DNA of 55,703 bases from a virus, in the IMG/VR virus record IMGVR_UViG_3300031507_000006, positions 1-55,703 of that record; one strand, given 5' to 3'. Shown here piece after piece: positions 13,284-20,433 of the stretch. The notes under the pieces are model-generated. The model was not told the origin of the DNA. It ran no database searches and was given only the letters and a program-made list of their open reading frames with translations. Within the stretch, counting starts at the first letter, position 1. Each line of letters begins with the position of its first letter. The position numbers and the translations under genes were made by a program.

Positions 13284-13754
13284 ATGACGACAGAAACAAC
13301 AGCAGTACCAGAACCCAACATGGGCAAGATGTCGAAAGAGCAATGGGATGAGCGGCTTCGTGAAATCCGTCAGGAGATGGTGGACGAGAAGCGCGCACTA
13401 CCGCAGGGCTATCTTGCGGCGCTCCCATTCGCCATCAACGCGGCACGGGCATGCGGCTACGCCCTGGCTCAGCATGGAACGATGGGGCGCGATCTTGATT
13501 TGGTTGCTGTGCCGTGGACTGACGACGCTTGCAGCGCCGAAGAACTGGCGCTCGCAATCGCGGCAGCAACAGGCACGAACGTCACGCAGGACGGCAAGCA
13601 TGACCCGACCCTCAAGCCCCATGGTCGCCTTTGCTGGTCGCTGCATTTCCACGCCGTGAGCAAAGACCAGTGGGCCATCGCTACCGGCTGCTATATCGAC
13701 TTGGCAGTGATGCCTCGGCAATTGACGCCTAACGTAATGTGTACGTCAACCTGA
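13284..13754 (+). CDS. cassette 8 protein, 156 aa, phage-type hypothetical
   Basis: 156 residues. The region ~55-85 (ARACGYALAQHGTMGRDLDL then VAVPWTDDA) is a motif seen in conserved phage proteins of unknown function, with a later GRLCWSLHF strand. An N-terminal linker of about 40 charged residues precedes it. GGAGGCAG lies upstream. The frame reads through the last GCCTAAC box and ends seven codons later, which suggests the original stop context was altered when the site was truncated. Confidence 0.7.
   Translation: MTTETTAVPEPNMGKMSKEQWDERLREIRQEMVDEKRALPQGYLAALPFAINAARACGYALAQHGTMGRDLDLVAVPWTDDACSAEELALAIAAATGTNVTQDGKHDPTLKPHGRLCWSLHFHAVSKDQWAIATGCYIDLAVMPRQLTPNVMCTST
13727..13733 (+). 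repeat. orphan attC half (R'' box only), end of array
   Basis: GCCTAAC in the normal place at the end of the last cassette gene, followed by GTAATGTG, but no GTTRRRY appears in the next 100 bases. Three near-repeats of TGACGC follow (13724, 13754, 13775). This marks the right edge of the array. Confidence 0.55.
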
Positions 13755-13855
13755 CGCCTACAAACACGTCATTTGACGCATAACTAGCCTATGTCAGACC
13801 CCAGCGAGATCGCGGCGCGGAACTTCCACTGACGCACCCAGCGCGCCGAAACGGA

Positions 13856-14023
13856 TCAGCCGTTCTTGCGAAACCACTCGGGACGCAGTTGGCGCAGCTG
13901 CTTGAGGCGCGCGGCCGGGAAGCCTGCCTGCCGGTACTGCTGCACCGCCTGGCGGCTCACGCCGAGGATCCTGGCTAGTGCGCTGACCGAGCCCGCCTTG
14001 TCGATTGCTTTGAAGATGTCCAT
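13856..14023 (-). CDS. Cro/YdaS-like repressor, 55 aa
   Basis: 55 residues from ATG 14023, the usual size of Cro/YdaS-type regulators. IFKAIDKAGSVSALARILG forms helices 1-2 and VSRQAVQQYRQAG the recognition helix, followed by PAARLKQLRQLRPEWF, the standard ending of the family. It is the only minus-strand gene between the cassette array and the glycan operon and diverges from the latter. It probably binds the inverted repeat at 14065..14093. Confidence 0.8.
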   Translation of the reverse strand: MDIFKAIDKAGSVSALARILGVSRQAVQQYRQAGFPAARLKQLRQLRPEWFRKNG

Positions 14024-14064
14024 GCACCGATGGTGCCTCAACTCAACTTGCGGCACAAGACCAA

Positions 14065-14093
14065 CTATTTCACAGGTGAGCATGACGAAATAG
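14065..14093. promoter_or_regulatory. operator-like inverted repeat
   Basis: CTATTTC (14065-14071) and GAAATAG (14087-14093) are perfect inverted copies 15 bases apart, in the divergent region between the Cro-like gene and the plus-strand operon. The right arm abuts the candidate -35 box at 14095. Confidence 0.45.
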
Positions 14094-14094
14094 C

Positions 14095-14122
14095 TTGCGG
14101 GGCGAGCTCATGCAGTTGATAC
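14095..14122 (+). promoter_or_regulatory. candidate promoter of the glycan-modification operon
   Basis: TTGCGG (14095-14100), 16-base spacer, TGATAC (14117-14122). Both boxes are partial matches. It directs transcription into the 14166-22470 operon, and the inverted repeat next to the -35 could allow control by the Cro-like protein. Confidence 0.35.
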
Positions 14123-14165
14123 TTTCTCCGTCGCCATGGAATCAACCAACCGGAGATAGATCGCG

Positions 14166-14339
14166 ATGAGAAACCACAACCACAGCGGCGCCACGTTGCC
14201 CCCAGTGCCGTTCGACGAATTGGCCGGGCTCGAGATCATCGAGCCGCGCAACAAGATGGAGCTCGACTCCGCGTGGTGCGAATACCAACTGGCGCTGTAC
14301 CGCTTCAAAGAAACCGATCATGACCACCGAGCCAACTGA
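14166..14339 (+). CDS. small hypothetical protein, 57 aa
   Basis: 57 residues, beginning MRNHNHSGATLPPVPFDEL and acidic/helical afterwards. A GGAG lies ten bases upstream. First gene of the rightward operon below the candidate promoter. No family recognised. Confidence 0.55.
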   Translation: MRNHNHSGATLPPVPFDELAGLEIIEPRNKMELDSAWCEYQLALYRFKETDHDHRAN

Positions 14340-14345
14340 GGAGTC

Positions 14346-14468
14346 ATGATGGACCGAGCCGTGTTCTGGGGCAAGATCCTGCTCGGCCTGTCGGGCCTGG
14401 CTGGCGTGCTGTGGATGGTGTGGCTGTGCTTCAACGCGCCGTTCGAGGATGACGATGGAGACGTCTGA
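14346..14468 (+). CDS. small membrane protein, 40 aa
   Basis: 40 residues with one TM segment (WGKILLGLSGLAGVLWMVWL) and an acidic tail EDDDGDV. GAGGAG lies just before the tandem ATG-ATG start. Single-span phage peptides like this are common; role unknown. Confidence 0.55.
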   Translation: MMDRAVFWGKILLGLSGLAGVLWMVWLCFNAPFEDDDGDV

Positions 14469-14477
14469 GTTTCTCGG

Positions 14478-15068
14478 ATGCACGACATGAAGACAGCCGT
14501 GATCCTAGCTTCGGGGCCAAGCCTCAATGCTGAGCAGATCGACGCCGCGCGCCGCAGCGGTCATCATTGCATCGTCGTCAATGCAACCTATCGCGTCTTC
14601 CCCGACGCCGACACGCTCTACGCCGGCGACATGATGTTCTGGAGAACTTATTTTCCGGATATCGCCCGCACGTTCAAAGGCAAGTTGGTCACATGCGACA
14701 GCAGCGCTGCGGCGCGCTGGCCGCGGATCACGCGCGTGCGGGGATGCAACCGCGAGGGGCTCGGCAAGGAGATCATCCACATGAACGGCTCGAGTGGATT
14801 TCAGGCGATCAACCTGGCCTACCTGCGCGGGTTCAAGCGGGTCATCGTTCTCGGCATGGACATGAAGCTCGGCCCGAAGGGAGAGCAGCATCATCACGCC
14901 GACCATCCGAGCCCTTGCGTTCAAGCGCTGGATCTGAAGGGGTGGCTGCACAACAGCGTGAAGCTCGGCCTCGACTTCGAGAAGACGGACTGCGAAGTTT
15001 TGAACGCAACCCCGGGCTCGGCGCTGCGGTGCTTCCCGCTCGTGGATTGGCGGGAGGTGTTGAAGTGA
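14478..15068 (+). CDS. DUF115 / MptE-like glycosyltransferase-type protein
   Basis: 196 residues. The N-terminal AVILASGPSLNAEQID is the G-x-G-P-S-L nucleotide-binding loop of the DUF115/MptE-like family, followed by VVNATYRVFPDADTLYAGD and a Rossmann-type core with VIVLGMDMK. In bacteria this family includes motility-associated and sialyltransferase-like proteins that use activated sugars or pterin diphosphates. An alternative ATG is three codons in. It leads the glycan cluster and overlaps the next gene by GTGA. Confidence 0.7.
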   Translation: MHDMKTAVILASGPSLNAEQIDAARRSGHHCIVVNATYRVFPDADTLYAGDMMFWRTYFPDIARTFKGKLVTCDSSAAARWPRITRVRGCNREGLGKEIIHMNGSSGFQAINLAYLRGFKRVIVLGMDMKLGPKGEQHHHADHPSPCVQALDLKGWLHNSVKLGLDFEKTDCEVLNATPGSALRCFPLVDWREVLK

Positions 15069-15385
15069 TAACTCTCATTGACGGGACACCTATTCGCGTC
15101 GAGACCGGCGAGTTCTCATTCGTCTACGGTGCCCCCCGTCGCATAGGTGACGAGGCATTGCTGCGCACCTCATGGCGTGAAGTCGTGCGCGTGATGCTGC
15201 TGCCCGATTCGATTGGGCGTTTGTGGCTTGTCCGTACACACCGTGAAGTCGCGCCGTATTGCCGGACTCGACCTAGAGTTCGGAAATACCTGACACCTAA
15301 GCACAGGGCGCGGCTCGTTGCAAAAGCACTGCGCTTGAAGAGAGAACTCGCCGAAACCATGCGCAAGCTCGGACGACCGACGTGA
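15065..15385 (+). CDS. hypothetical protein, 106 aa, basic
   Basis: 106 residues from GTG 15065. The first half is beta-type (ITLIDGTPIRVETGEFSFVYG), the second half strongly basic and helical (RVRKYLTPKHRARLVAKALRLKREL). GTGA overlaps at both ends tie it into the operon. No family recognised; a nucleic-acid or anionic-surface binder is possible from charge alone. Confidence 0.65.
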   Translation: MITLIDGTPIRVETGEFSFVYGAPRRIGDEALLRTSWREVVRVMLLPDSIGRLWLVRTHREVAPYCRTRPRVRKYLTPKHRARLVAKALRLKRELAETMRKLGRPT

Positions 15386-16185
15386 TGAGAGCCGTCCTAC
15401 GCATCCGACGCGAGCCCGCATACCGTCGTGAAGCCTTCGAGAAGGGCCTGCGCCGTGTCGGCTTCACGCTGACAGAGAAACTCACCCCGAGCGGCCCTGA
15501 GGACTTCTTGGTGATCTGGAACCGCAAACGGGGCGCCGACGAGCAGGAGGCCGATTTGTGGGAGCAGCGCGGCGGCACCGTGATCGTGTGCGAAAACGGC
15601 TACCTCGCGAAGACCGAGAAGACCCACTACGCGATCAGCGTGCACCAGCACAATGGTGCGGGTTGGTTTCCGGTCGGCACTGAAGACCGCTTCGCTCAGC
15701 TCGGGTTCGAGGTGAAGCCCTGGCGCTCGCCCGACGAGAAGGGCCGCCACGTGCTCGTGCGCGATCAGCGCGGCATTGGCTCGACGCTGATGGCAAGTCC
15801 CCCGAACTGGGGTCGCAAGACCGCGGCTCAGATCACGGGTTGGGTGGGTGGCCCGGTGCGCCTGATGGCACACCCAGGCGACAAGAACAAGCACGCGCTC
15901 GACGCCGCGGCGCTGCGCAACGCCCGCGCGTGCGTGATCTGGTCGAGCGCGATCGGCGTGCGGGCGCTGACCGAGGGCATTCCGGTCTTCTACGCCGCCC
16001 CGCACTGGGTGTGCGAGGGCGCGGCGGCACGGTTCACGAGCTTCGGTGTCGCCCTGCGCGATGACGCGGCCCGCGCCACGGCGCTGTACCGCATGGCTTG
16101 GGGGCAATGGCACTTCGACGAGATCGCCAGCGGCGAGCCGTTCAAACGAATCATTGAAAGACGAGAGGAGGCCGTGTGGCCCTGA
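15382..16185 (+). CDS. capsule-type sugar transferase-like protein A
   Basis: 267 residues from GTG 15382 (GTGA overlap) or ATG 15385. The C-terminal half has ARACVIWSSAIGVRALTEGIP followed by VFYAAPHWVCEG, the donor-binding style of capsule (KpsC/KpsS-like) and GT-B enzymes. The next gene has the same arrangement (THSSAAAITALLEGIPA), so the two look like diverged paralogues. Predicted to act on a surface polysaccharide in the cytoplasm; substrate unknown. Confidence 0.6.
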   Translation: MMRAVLRIRREPAYRREAFEKGLRRVGFTLTEKLTPSGPEDFLVIWNRKRGADEQEADLWEQRGGTVIVCENGYLAKTEKTHYAISVHQHNGAGWFPVGTEDRFAQLGFEVKPWRSPDEKGRHVLVRDQRGIGSTLMASPPNWGRKTAAQITGWVGGPVRLMAHPGDKNKHALDAAALRNARACVIWSSAIGVRALTEGIPVFYAAPHWVCEGAAARFTSFGVALRDDAARATALYRMAWGQWHFDEIASGEPFKRIIERREEAVWP

Positions 16186-16934
16186 CCTGCTACCCGATAC
16201 CCGGCAAGGCCAAAAGCGACGCCATTTGCAAGGCGTTTGCGGCAGGGGCCCCGAAGAGCGCGAAGGGCACTGTCTTCTTCGGTGTTGAAGGCCAACTGAC
16301 GGCATTTCACCGCGCGAAGGCCAGCGGTGAGCCCTGGTACTTTTGCGACAACTCCTATTTTGACAAGCACCGCGGCATCTACTTCCGTGCCACGAAGAAC
16401 GCATTACAGGTCGACCCTCGCGGCAAGGTCAGCGATGGCAAGCGCTTCGCCGCGCTGAAGGTGCCCGTGAAACTGTGGCGAGGAAACCAGAACGGCGACA
16501 TCTTGCTCGTGCCGCAGTCCGACAGCTTCATGAAGTCGACGCTCGGATTGCCCTACGACTGGGTCGACAAGACACTCGGCGATCTCTATCTATGGGGCAT
16601 CCAGGATCGGGTTCGGGTGCACCCTTGGGACCGCGACAAGCTCAAACGCAATGCCGCCTTCTCCGAGATGCTGCCATCGACTGGGCTCGTCATCACCCAC
16701 TCATCAGCCGCGGCGATCACCGCTCTGCTCGAGGGCATCCCGGCGATCAGCACCAGCGATACGGCTGCGGCACACTGGCTCGGCGGTCCGTTTACTCCAG
16801 CAAACGTGGCTCGACCAAAGATATCGAGTACAGAGGAACGGCTTGCGTTCGCGCAGGTACTGGCCGATGGACAATTCACACTTTCCGAATTTCGAGATGG
16901 GACGGCATGGCGATGGCTGAACAACGAAAACTAA
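16176..16934 (+). CDS. capsule-type sugar transferase-like protein B
   Basis: 252 residues from GTG 16176. Resembles the gene before it: VEGQLTAFHRAKASGEPWYFCDNS-type N-terminal half (split here as two blocks), and GLVITHSSAAAITALLEGIP then AISTSDTAAAHWLGG in the C-terminal half, typical of Kdo/capsule-type GT-B folds. The end overlaps the next gene by 28 bases. Probably works with protein A on the same glycan. Confidence 0.65.
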   Translation: MALTCYPIPGKAKSDAICKAFAAGAPKSAKGTVFFGVEGQLTAFHRAKASGEPWYFCDNSYFDKHRGIYFRATKNALQVDPRGKVSDGKRFAALKVPVKLWRGNQNGDILLVPQSDSFMKSTLGLPYDWVDKTLGDLYLWGIQDRVRVHPWDRDKLKRNAAFSEMLPSTGLVITHSSAAAITALLEGIPAISTSDTAAAHWLGGPFTPANVARPKISSTEERLAFAQVLADGQFTLSEFRDGTAWRWLNNEN

Positions 16935-17473
16935 AGCCCTGGTTCAAGACCAAGGGCCGCGCTGGTGATCGCTCGCTCGAACAGCAAATGCTTGGCCTCG
17001 ACGACCTGCGCGCACGCGTGACCGGCAAGACACTTTTAGATGTGGGCTGCGCCGAAGGCCTGATCAGCATGCGCCTGTTCGACGAGGGCGCGAAGGCTGT
17101 CCACGGGCTTGAGGTGCGGCCGGACTTCGTCAAGGTCGCGAACAAGCTGCGCGGCGATCGCGCATGCACGTTCGAGGTCGCCGACGCCAACGACTACGAG
17201 CCCGTGCGCGACTATGACATCGTGATCATGCTCGCGGTGCTGCACAAGTTGCGCGATCCGAGCTCTGCTGCCAAACGCTTTGCCACGGCGGCGCGCGAGA
17301 TGGTGGTGCTGCGCACACCCCCGGCTACGCCAGCGACGGTGATCGACGACCGCTCAGGCGGCGAGAAGCACCACGTCGGCGCGGTGATCGTGGGCTGCGG
17401 GTTCATGCTCAAGAACGCGGGCTTCGTTGGCCCTAAAGGTGAGTGGGTTGGAACGTACGAGAGGATCGTATGA
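16907..17473 (+). CDS. class I SAM-dependent methyltransferase, 188 aa
   Basis: 188 residues from ATG 16907 (ATG 16913 also possible). Motif I is LLDVGCAEGLISMRLFDEG, then the acidic loop GLEVRPDFVK, CTFEVADANDYE, and the motif-IV region DIVIMLAVLHKL. Small glycan or metabolite methyltransferases have this form. Ends with an ATGA overlap. Likely caps or decorates a sugar, given its neighbours. Confidence 0.75.
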   Translation: MAMAEQRKLKPWFKTKGRAGDRSLEQQMLGLDDLRARVTGKTLLDVGCAEGLISMRLFDEGAKAVHGLEVRPDFVKVANKLRGDRACTFEVADANDYEPVRDYDIVIMLAVLHKLRDPSSAAKRFATAAREMVVLRTPPATPATVIDDRSGGEKHHVGAVIVGCGFMLKNAGFVGPKGEWVGTYERIV

Positions 17474-17790
17474 GAGACGGTGATCGCCTGCCAATCGAGC
17501 TGATGGCTCGGCGCGAGGACTGGGCTGAGGGCATCTCGGTCTACATGCGCCAGAAAGCAGTCGGCAACGGCGTCATAGTTGCGGGCCCCGTCGTGATGAC
17601 GCCCCATGTCATCGGCACGTTGATCGAGCCGATGCTGCGCCTTGGCATTCAGCAAGCCCAGCAGTTGATCGACGAGTTGTGGCAGTGTGGCCTTCGCCCC
17701 AGCGAAGGCACTGGCTCCGCGGGAGCGATGGCTGCAACACAGAAGCACCTCGAGGACATGCGCACGCTTGTCTTCAAGCGGGAGAGCTGA
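17470..17790 (+). CDS. conserved phage hypothetical protein, 106 aa
   Basis: 106 residues ending QAQQLIDELWQCGLRPSEGTG then GSAGAMAATQKHLEDMR, a pattern that recurs in many siphovirus and podovirus genomes with no assigned role. ATGA overlap with the preceding methyltransferase. Its presence shows that ordinary phage genes are interleaved with the sugar genes, so the cluster is phage-adapted rather than a recent block insertion. Confidence 0.8.
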   Translation: MRDGDRLPIELMARREDWAEGISVYMRQKAVGNGVIVAGPVVMTPHVIGTLIEPMLRLGIQQAQQLIDELWQCGLRPSEGTGSAGAMAATQKHLEDMRTLVFKRES

Positions 17791-18556
17791 AATCGGAATC
17801 GGCGATGCTCTGATGGCTTCCGGCGAAGCCCGCAAGCTGCACAAGAGCAACAAGCTCCCGTGCATCATCGTCGACCGCTACGGGCGCCCGTACTGGTCCG
17901 ACATGTGGGATGGCTTGCCCTACATCGTGAAGCGCGCCGGCGGGCAGAACGTCAACCGCCTTCAGAACGGCCCGGGGGTCAGGCCCTACATCGCCGGCAA
18001 GACCGTCAACAATTGGACCTGGCGCAAGTACACCCCCACGCCGGCCGAGATCGTGTTCACCGCCGAAGAGAAGGCGTTCGCCGAGCCGTACCGTGGCATG
18101 GTCATGATAGAGCCGAGCGTGAAGAACATCGGACATACAAACAAGGCCTGGATCGCGGATCGGTGGCTTGCGGTGTCCTACGCGCGCAGCGACTTCGTGC
18201 AGTGTCTCCCCCCGGGCGAAAGCAGCTTTCTTTCGCTGTCCGGTGTACGTCGTGTCGTCACCCCCACCTTCCGCCACGCTGCAGCCGTTCTGAGCGTCTG
18301 TAGGGCTTATGTCGGTACGGAGGGTGGCCTCCATCACTGCGCCGCTGCAGTCGGCACGCCGGCCGTCGTGATCTTCGGCGGGTTCATCTCGCCTGCGGTG
18401 ACCGGCTACGCCACGCATAGCAACCTGTTCACCGGCACCGGCCTCGGGTGCGGCTCGCGCCTGGACTGCGCCCATTGCCGGAAAGCGATGGAAAATATCA
18501 CCGTCGATCAAGTCGTCGCCGAACTGGAGAAACTCCTCAATGTCCAAGCCATGTAA
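17768..18556 (+). CDS. GT9-like glycosyltransferase (heptosyltransferase type)
   Basis: About 262 residues if TTG 17768 is the start. The conserved opening EIGIGDALMASGEARKL corresponds to the GIGD-x-L-M-x-x-x-A loop of GT9 enzymes, and YVGTEGGLHHCAAAVGTPAV with a following GGF block is the GT9 donor site. No good ATG lies before that opening: the first one (17813) would cut through it, so initiation is at TTG 17768 or another unusual codon, coupled to the gene that ends at 17790. Predicted to add heptose or a similar sugar from an ADP- or nucleotide donor. Confidence 0.7.
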   Translation: MSSSGRAEIGIGDALMASGEARKLHKSNKLPCIIVDRYGRPYWSDMWDGLPYIVKRAGGQNVNRLQNGPGVRPYIAGKTVNNWTWRKYTPTPAEIVFTAEEKAFAEPYRGMVMIEPSVKNIGHTNKAWIADRWLAVSYARSDFVQCLPPGESSFLSLSGVRRVVTPTFRHAAAVLSVCRAYVGTEGGLHHCAAAVGTPAVVIFGGFISPAVTGYATHSNLFTGTGLGCGSRLDCAHCRKAMENITVDQVVAELEKLLNVQAM

Positions 18557-19049
18557 CGCAGCTACGTACCGCCTCGCGACCCTGAAGCTCGCACTCGAGC
18601 ATGCGCCGAAAGTCATCGTCGAGGTGGGCGTCTACGCGGGCGCGCTCTCGGCGATGCTCGCCACGGTGCCATCACTTGAGAAGCAGTTCATCGTCGACTC
18701 GTGGGAGGGCGGCTACAGCAACTTCGACCAGAAGCACATGGACGGCATCGCCGAGACGGTGCTCGACTGGGCGAAGACGCAACCGAAGCTCGCGGTGCAT
18801 CGCATGCGCTCGATCGAAGGCTCGAAGCTGTTCGCCGACGAGTCGATCGATTTCTTCCACACCGATGGCGATCACTCGCTCGAAGGCATCACCGGCGACA
18901 TCGCCGCATGGCTTCCGAAGGTCAAGCACGGCGGCATTCTGTCGGGCGACAACTACGAGATCCCGGCCGTCGCGAAGGGCGTCAAGAAGCTGCTGCCCAG
19001 TCATCAACTGCTCGCCAATGGGCGGCTCTGGTGGATTCAGAAGCCGTGA
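18540..19049 (+). CDS. class I methyltransferase (Methyltransf_24-like), 169 aa
   Basis: 169 residues. VIVEVGVYAGALSAML is motif I; FIVDSWEGG and DESIDFFHTDGDHSLEGITGD carry the acidic positions, the latter typical of Methyltransf_24/CmcI-like enzymes; GGILSGDNY follows. The start overlaps the GT9 gene by 17 bases and the end overlaps by GTGA. Probably a sugar O-methyltransferase. Confidence 0.75.
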   Translation: MSKPCNAATYRLATLKLALEHAPKVIVEVGVYAGALSAMLATVPSLEKQFIVDSWEGGYSNFDQKHMDGIAETVLDWAKTQPKLAVHRMRSIEGSKLFADESIDFFHTDGDHSLEGITGDIAAWLPKVKHGGILSGDNYEIPAVAKGVKKLLPSHQLLANGRLWWIQKP

Positions 19050-19777
19050 GCACGACGCTGCGCCTCGCGGCCGGCGCGGGGCCGCTCGCCGTGCACCGTG
19101 CCGATCAACTGGCCGGCGTCGACTTCGAGGACGCGTTCAAGTGCGCGTCGCTCACCGTCATCGACGGCGTGATGTGGGACACCGGATTGACGATGATCCA
19201 AAGAGCGCTGGTGAAGAAGCACCGTGGCTTCAAGGCACCGTTCATCGAGAAGGAACCGGCGAAGGAAGTGCGCAGAGAACTGCGCCGCCTGACCGAGCAG
19301 GCCGAGCAGCTGTTCAAGCAGCTGTACCCCTCGTTCAAGCCCATCGAGACGCGCACCTCGTTCCGGCCGATGATCACCGGCCCCGAGCCGCTGCACTTCG
19401 ACACCTACGGCGGCGAGGCGCCGATGGTGACCGCGTACATCAACGTATCGGCCGTGCCGCGTGTCTACGGCATCGGGCCGAGCTTCCCGATGCTCGTACG
19501 CGACGAGCCTGAGGTGATGCGCCTGCTCATGAAGCGCGATGGCGCGGGCGCCGATCTGAGCTATGCGATCCGCCAGCTCACCGCCGATGGCCTGCCGCCG
19601 CTCGGCGAACACACGCCGCGGCACCGCGTCGAGCTCGCGCCTGGCGCGATCTGGTTCTTCAACGCGAAGACCGTGAGCCACGAGGTTGTGTACGGCACCG
19701 GTGCGCTGGGGTTGTCGTGGGAGTGCCCGGGTTGCGGTGCACCTATGCAGGGTGATCTGCTGAAAGGACTGACATGA
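19046..19777 (+). CDS. Fe(II)/2-oxoglutarate dioxygenase, KdoO-like
   Basis: 243 residues from GTG 19046. An HxD pair (H117-F-D119 in EPLHFDTYGGEAP) is followed by TAYINVSAVPRVYGIG and a distal H212 in NAKTVSHEVVYG, the facial triad order of Fe/2OG oxygenases. The RTSFRP ... NVS-x-VPRVYGIGPSFP layout resembles Kdo 3-hydroxylase (KdoO) of Burkholderia/Yersinia. If right, it hydroxylates the inner-core Kdo or another sugar acid of LPS. The assignment to KdoO is by pattern memory and needs a profile search. Confidence 0.6.
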   Translation: MSTTLRLAAGAGPLAVHRADQLAGVDFEDAFKCASLTVIDGVMWDTGLTMIQRALVKKHRGFKAPFIEKEPAKEVRRELRRLTEQAEQLFKQLYPSFKPIETRTSFRPMITGPEPLHFDTYGGEAPMVTAYINVSAVPRVYGIGPSFPMLVRDEPEVMRLLMKRDGAGADLSYAIRQLTADGLPPLGEHTPRHRVELAPGAIWFFNAKTVSHEVVYGTGALGLSWECPGCGAPMQGDLLKGLT

Positions 19778-20433
19778 AGTTCGTTGACTCTTGGTGGTGG
19801 CCGGACGGCGAAGCTCACATGTTGAGCTGGGTCGCCGACCCGAAGAATCGACTCGTGATCAATGGGCGCCCAAGCTACCAAGGCAAGAAGCAGCTCGCGG
19901 CGCTCTCCTTTTGCCCACCCGAACGGCGGCGCACGATGATCGATGCAGGCGCGCACATCGGGCTGTGGAGCTTTAACTTCGCGCACTGGTTCGAGTTCGT
20001 GCACGCCTTCGAGCCGGTTGCCGACCACCGCAATTGCTGGTTGAAGAACTGCCCTGAGGGTATCGGCCACCTCATGCTGCATCCCGACGCACTCGGCGAG
20101 CGCGAAGCGATGGTGCACATCCGCGTCAACCCCGAGAGCACGGGCGACTCGTGGGTGAAGGGGAAGGGTGACGTGCCGATGAAGACGATCGACTCGTTCG
20201 GCTTCGAGGATGTCGACTTGATCAAGGTCGACGCTGAAGGGTATGAAGAGTTCATCCTGCTCGGTGCCGCGGTGACGATCGCGAATCACAGGCCGACGAT
20301 CATCGTCGAGCAGAAGCGCGATATGGCCGTGAAGTTCGGGCTCAAGCCGATGGGTGCCGTGAAGTACCTCGTCAGCATGGGCTACAAGGTTGTGCAGGAC
20401 ATCGGTGGGGACTACATTTTGGTGCACCCGTGA
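19774..20433 (+). CDS. FkbM-family methyltransferase
   Basis: 219 residues. MIDAGAHIGLWSFNFA (D57-G63 loop) is the FkbM motif I, HAFEPVADHRNCWLKN the second acidic loop, and DVDLIKVDAEGYEEFILLGA the highly conserved FkbM block, followed by PTIIVEQK. These enzymes O-methylate sugars or polyketides and are frequent in polysaccharide loci and in phages. ATGA-type overlaps at both ends. Confidence 0.9.
   Translation: MKFVDSWWWPDGEAHMLSWVADPKNRLVINGRPSYQGKKQLAALSFCPPERRRTMIDAGAHIGLWSFNFAHWFEFVHAFEPVADHRNCWLKNCPEGIGHLMLHPDALGEREAMVHIRVNPESTGDSWVKGKGDVPMKTIDSFGFEDVDLIKVDAEGYEEFILLGAAVTIANHRPTIIVEQKRDMAVKFGLKPMGAVKYLVSMGYKVVQDIGGDYILVHP

Larger units (their letters stand above)
10762..13754 (+). mobile_element. 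integron-type gene-cassette array (no integrase seen)
   Basis: Nine or so small plus-strand ORFs are each followed by an attC-like site: five complete (57-90 bp), two eroded, and a final half site. Complete sites begin GCCTAAC, end GTTAGGC or GTTAGAC, and enclose an imperfect hairpin. Four of the ORFs have their TAA stop inside the GCCTAAC box, giving proteins that end in Asp-Ala, and almost every cassette has a purine-rich ribosome site just past its upstream attC. The array sits between a phage RuvC gene and a Cro-like gene. No intI or attI was found, so it is a CALIN-type array on a phage. Confidence 0.85.
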
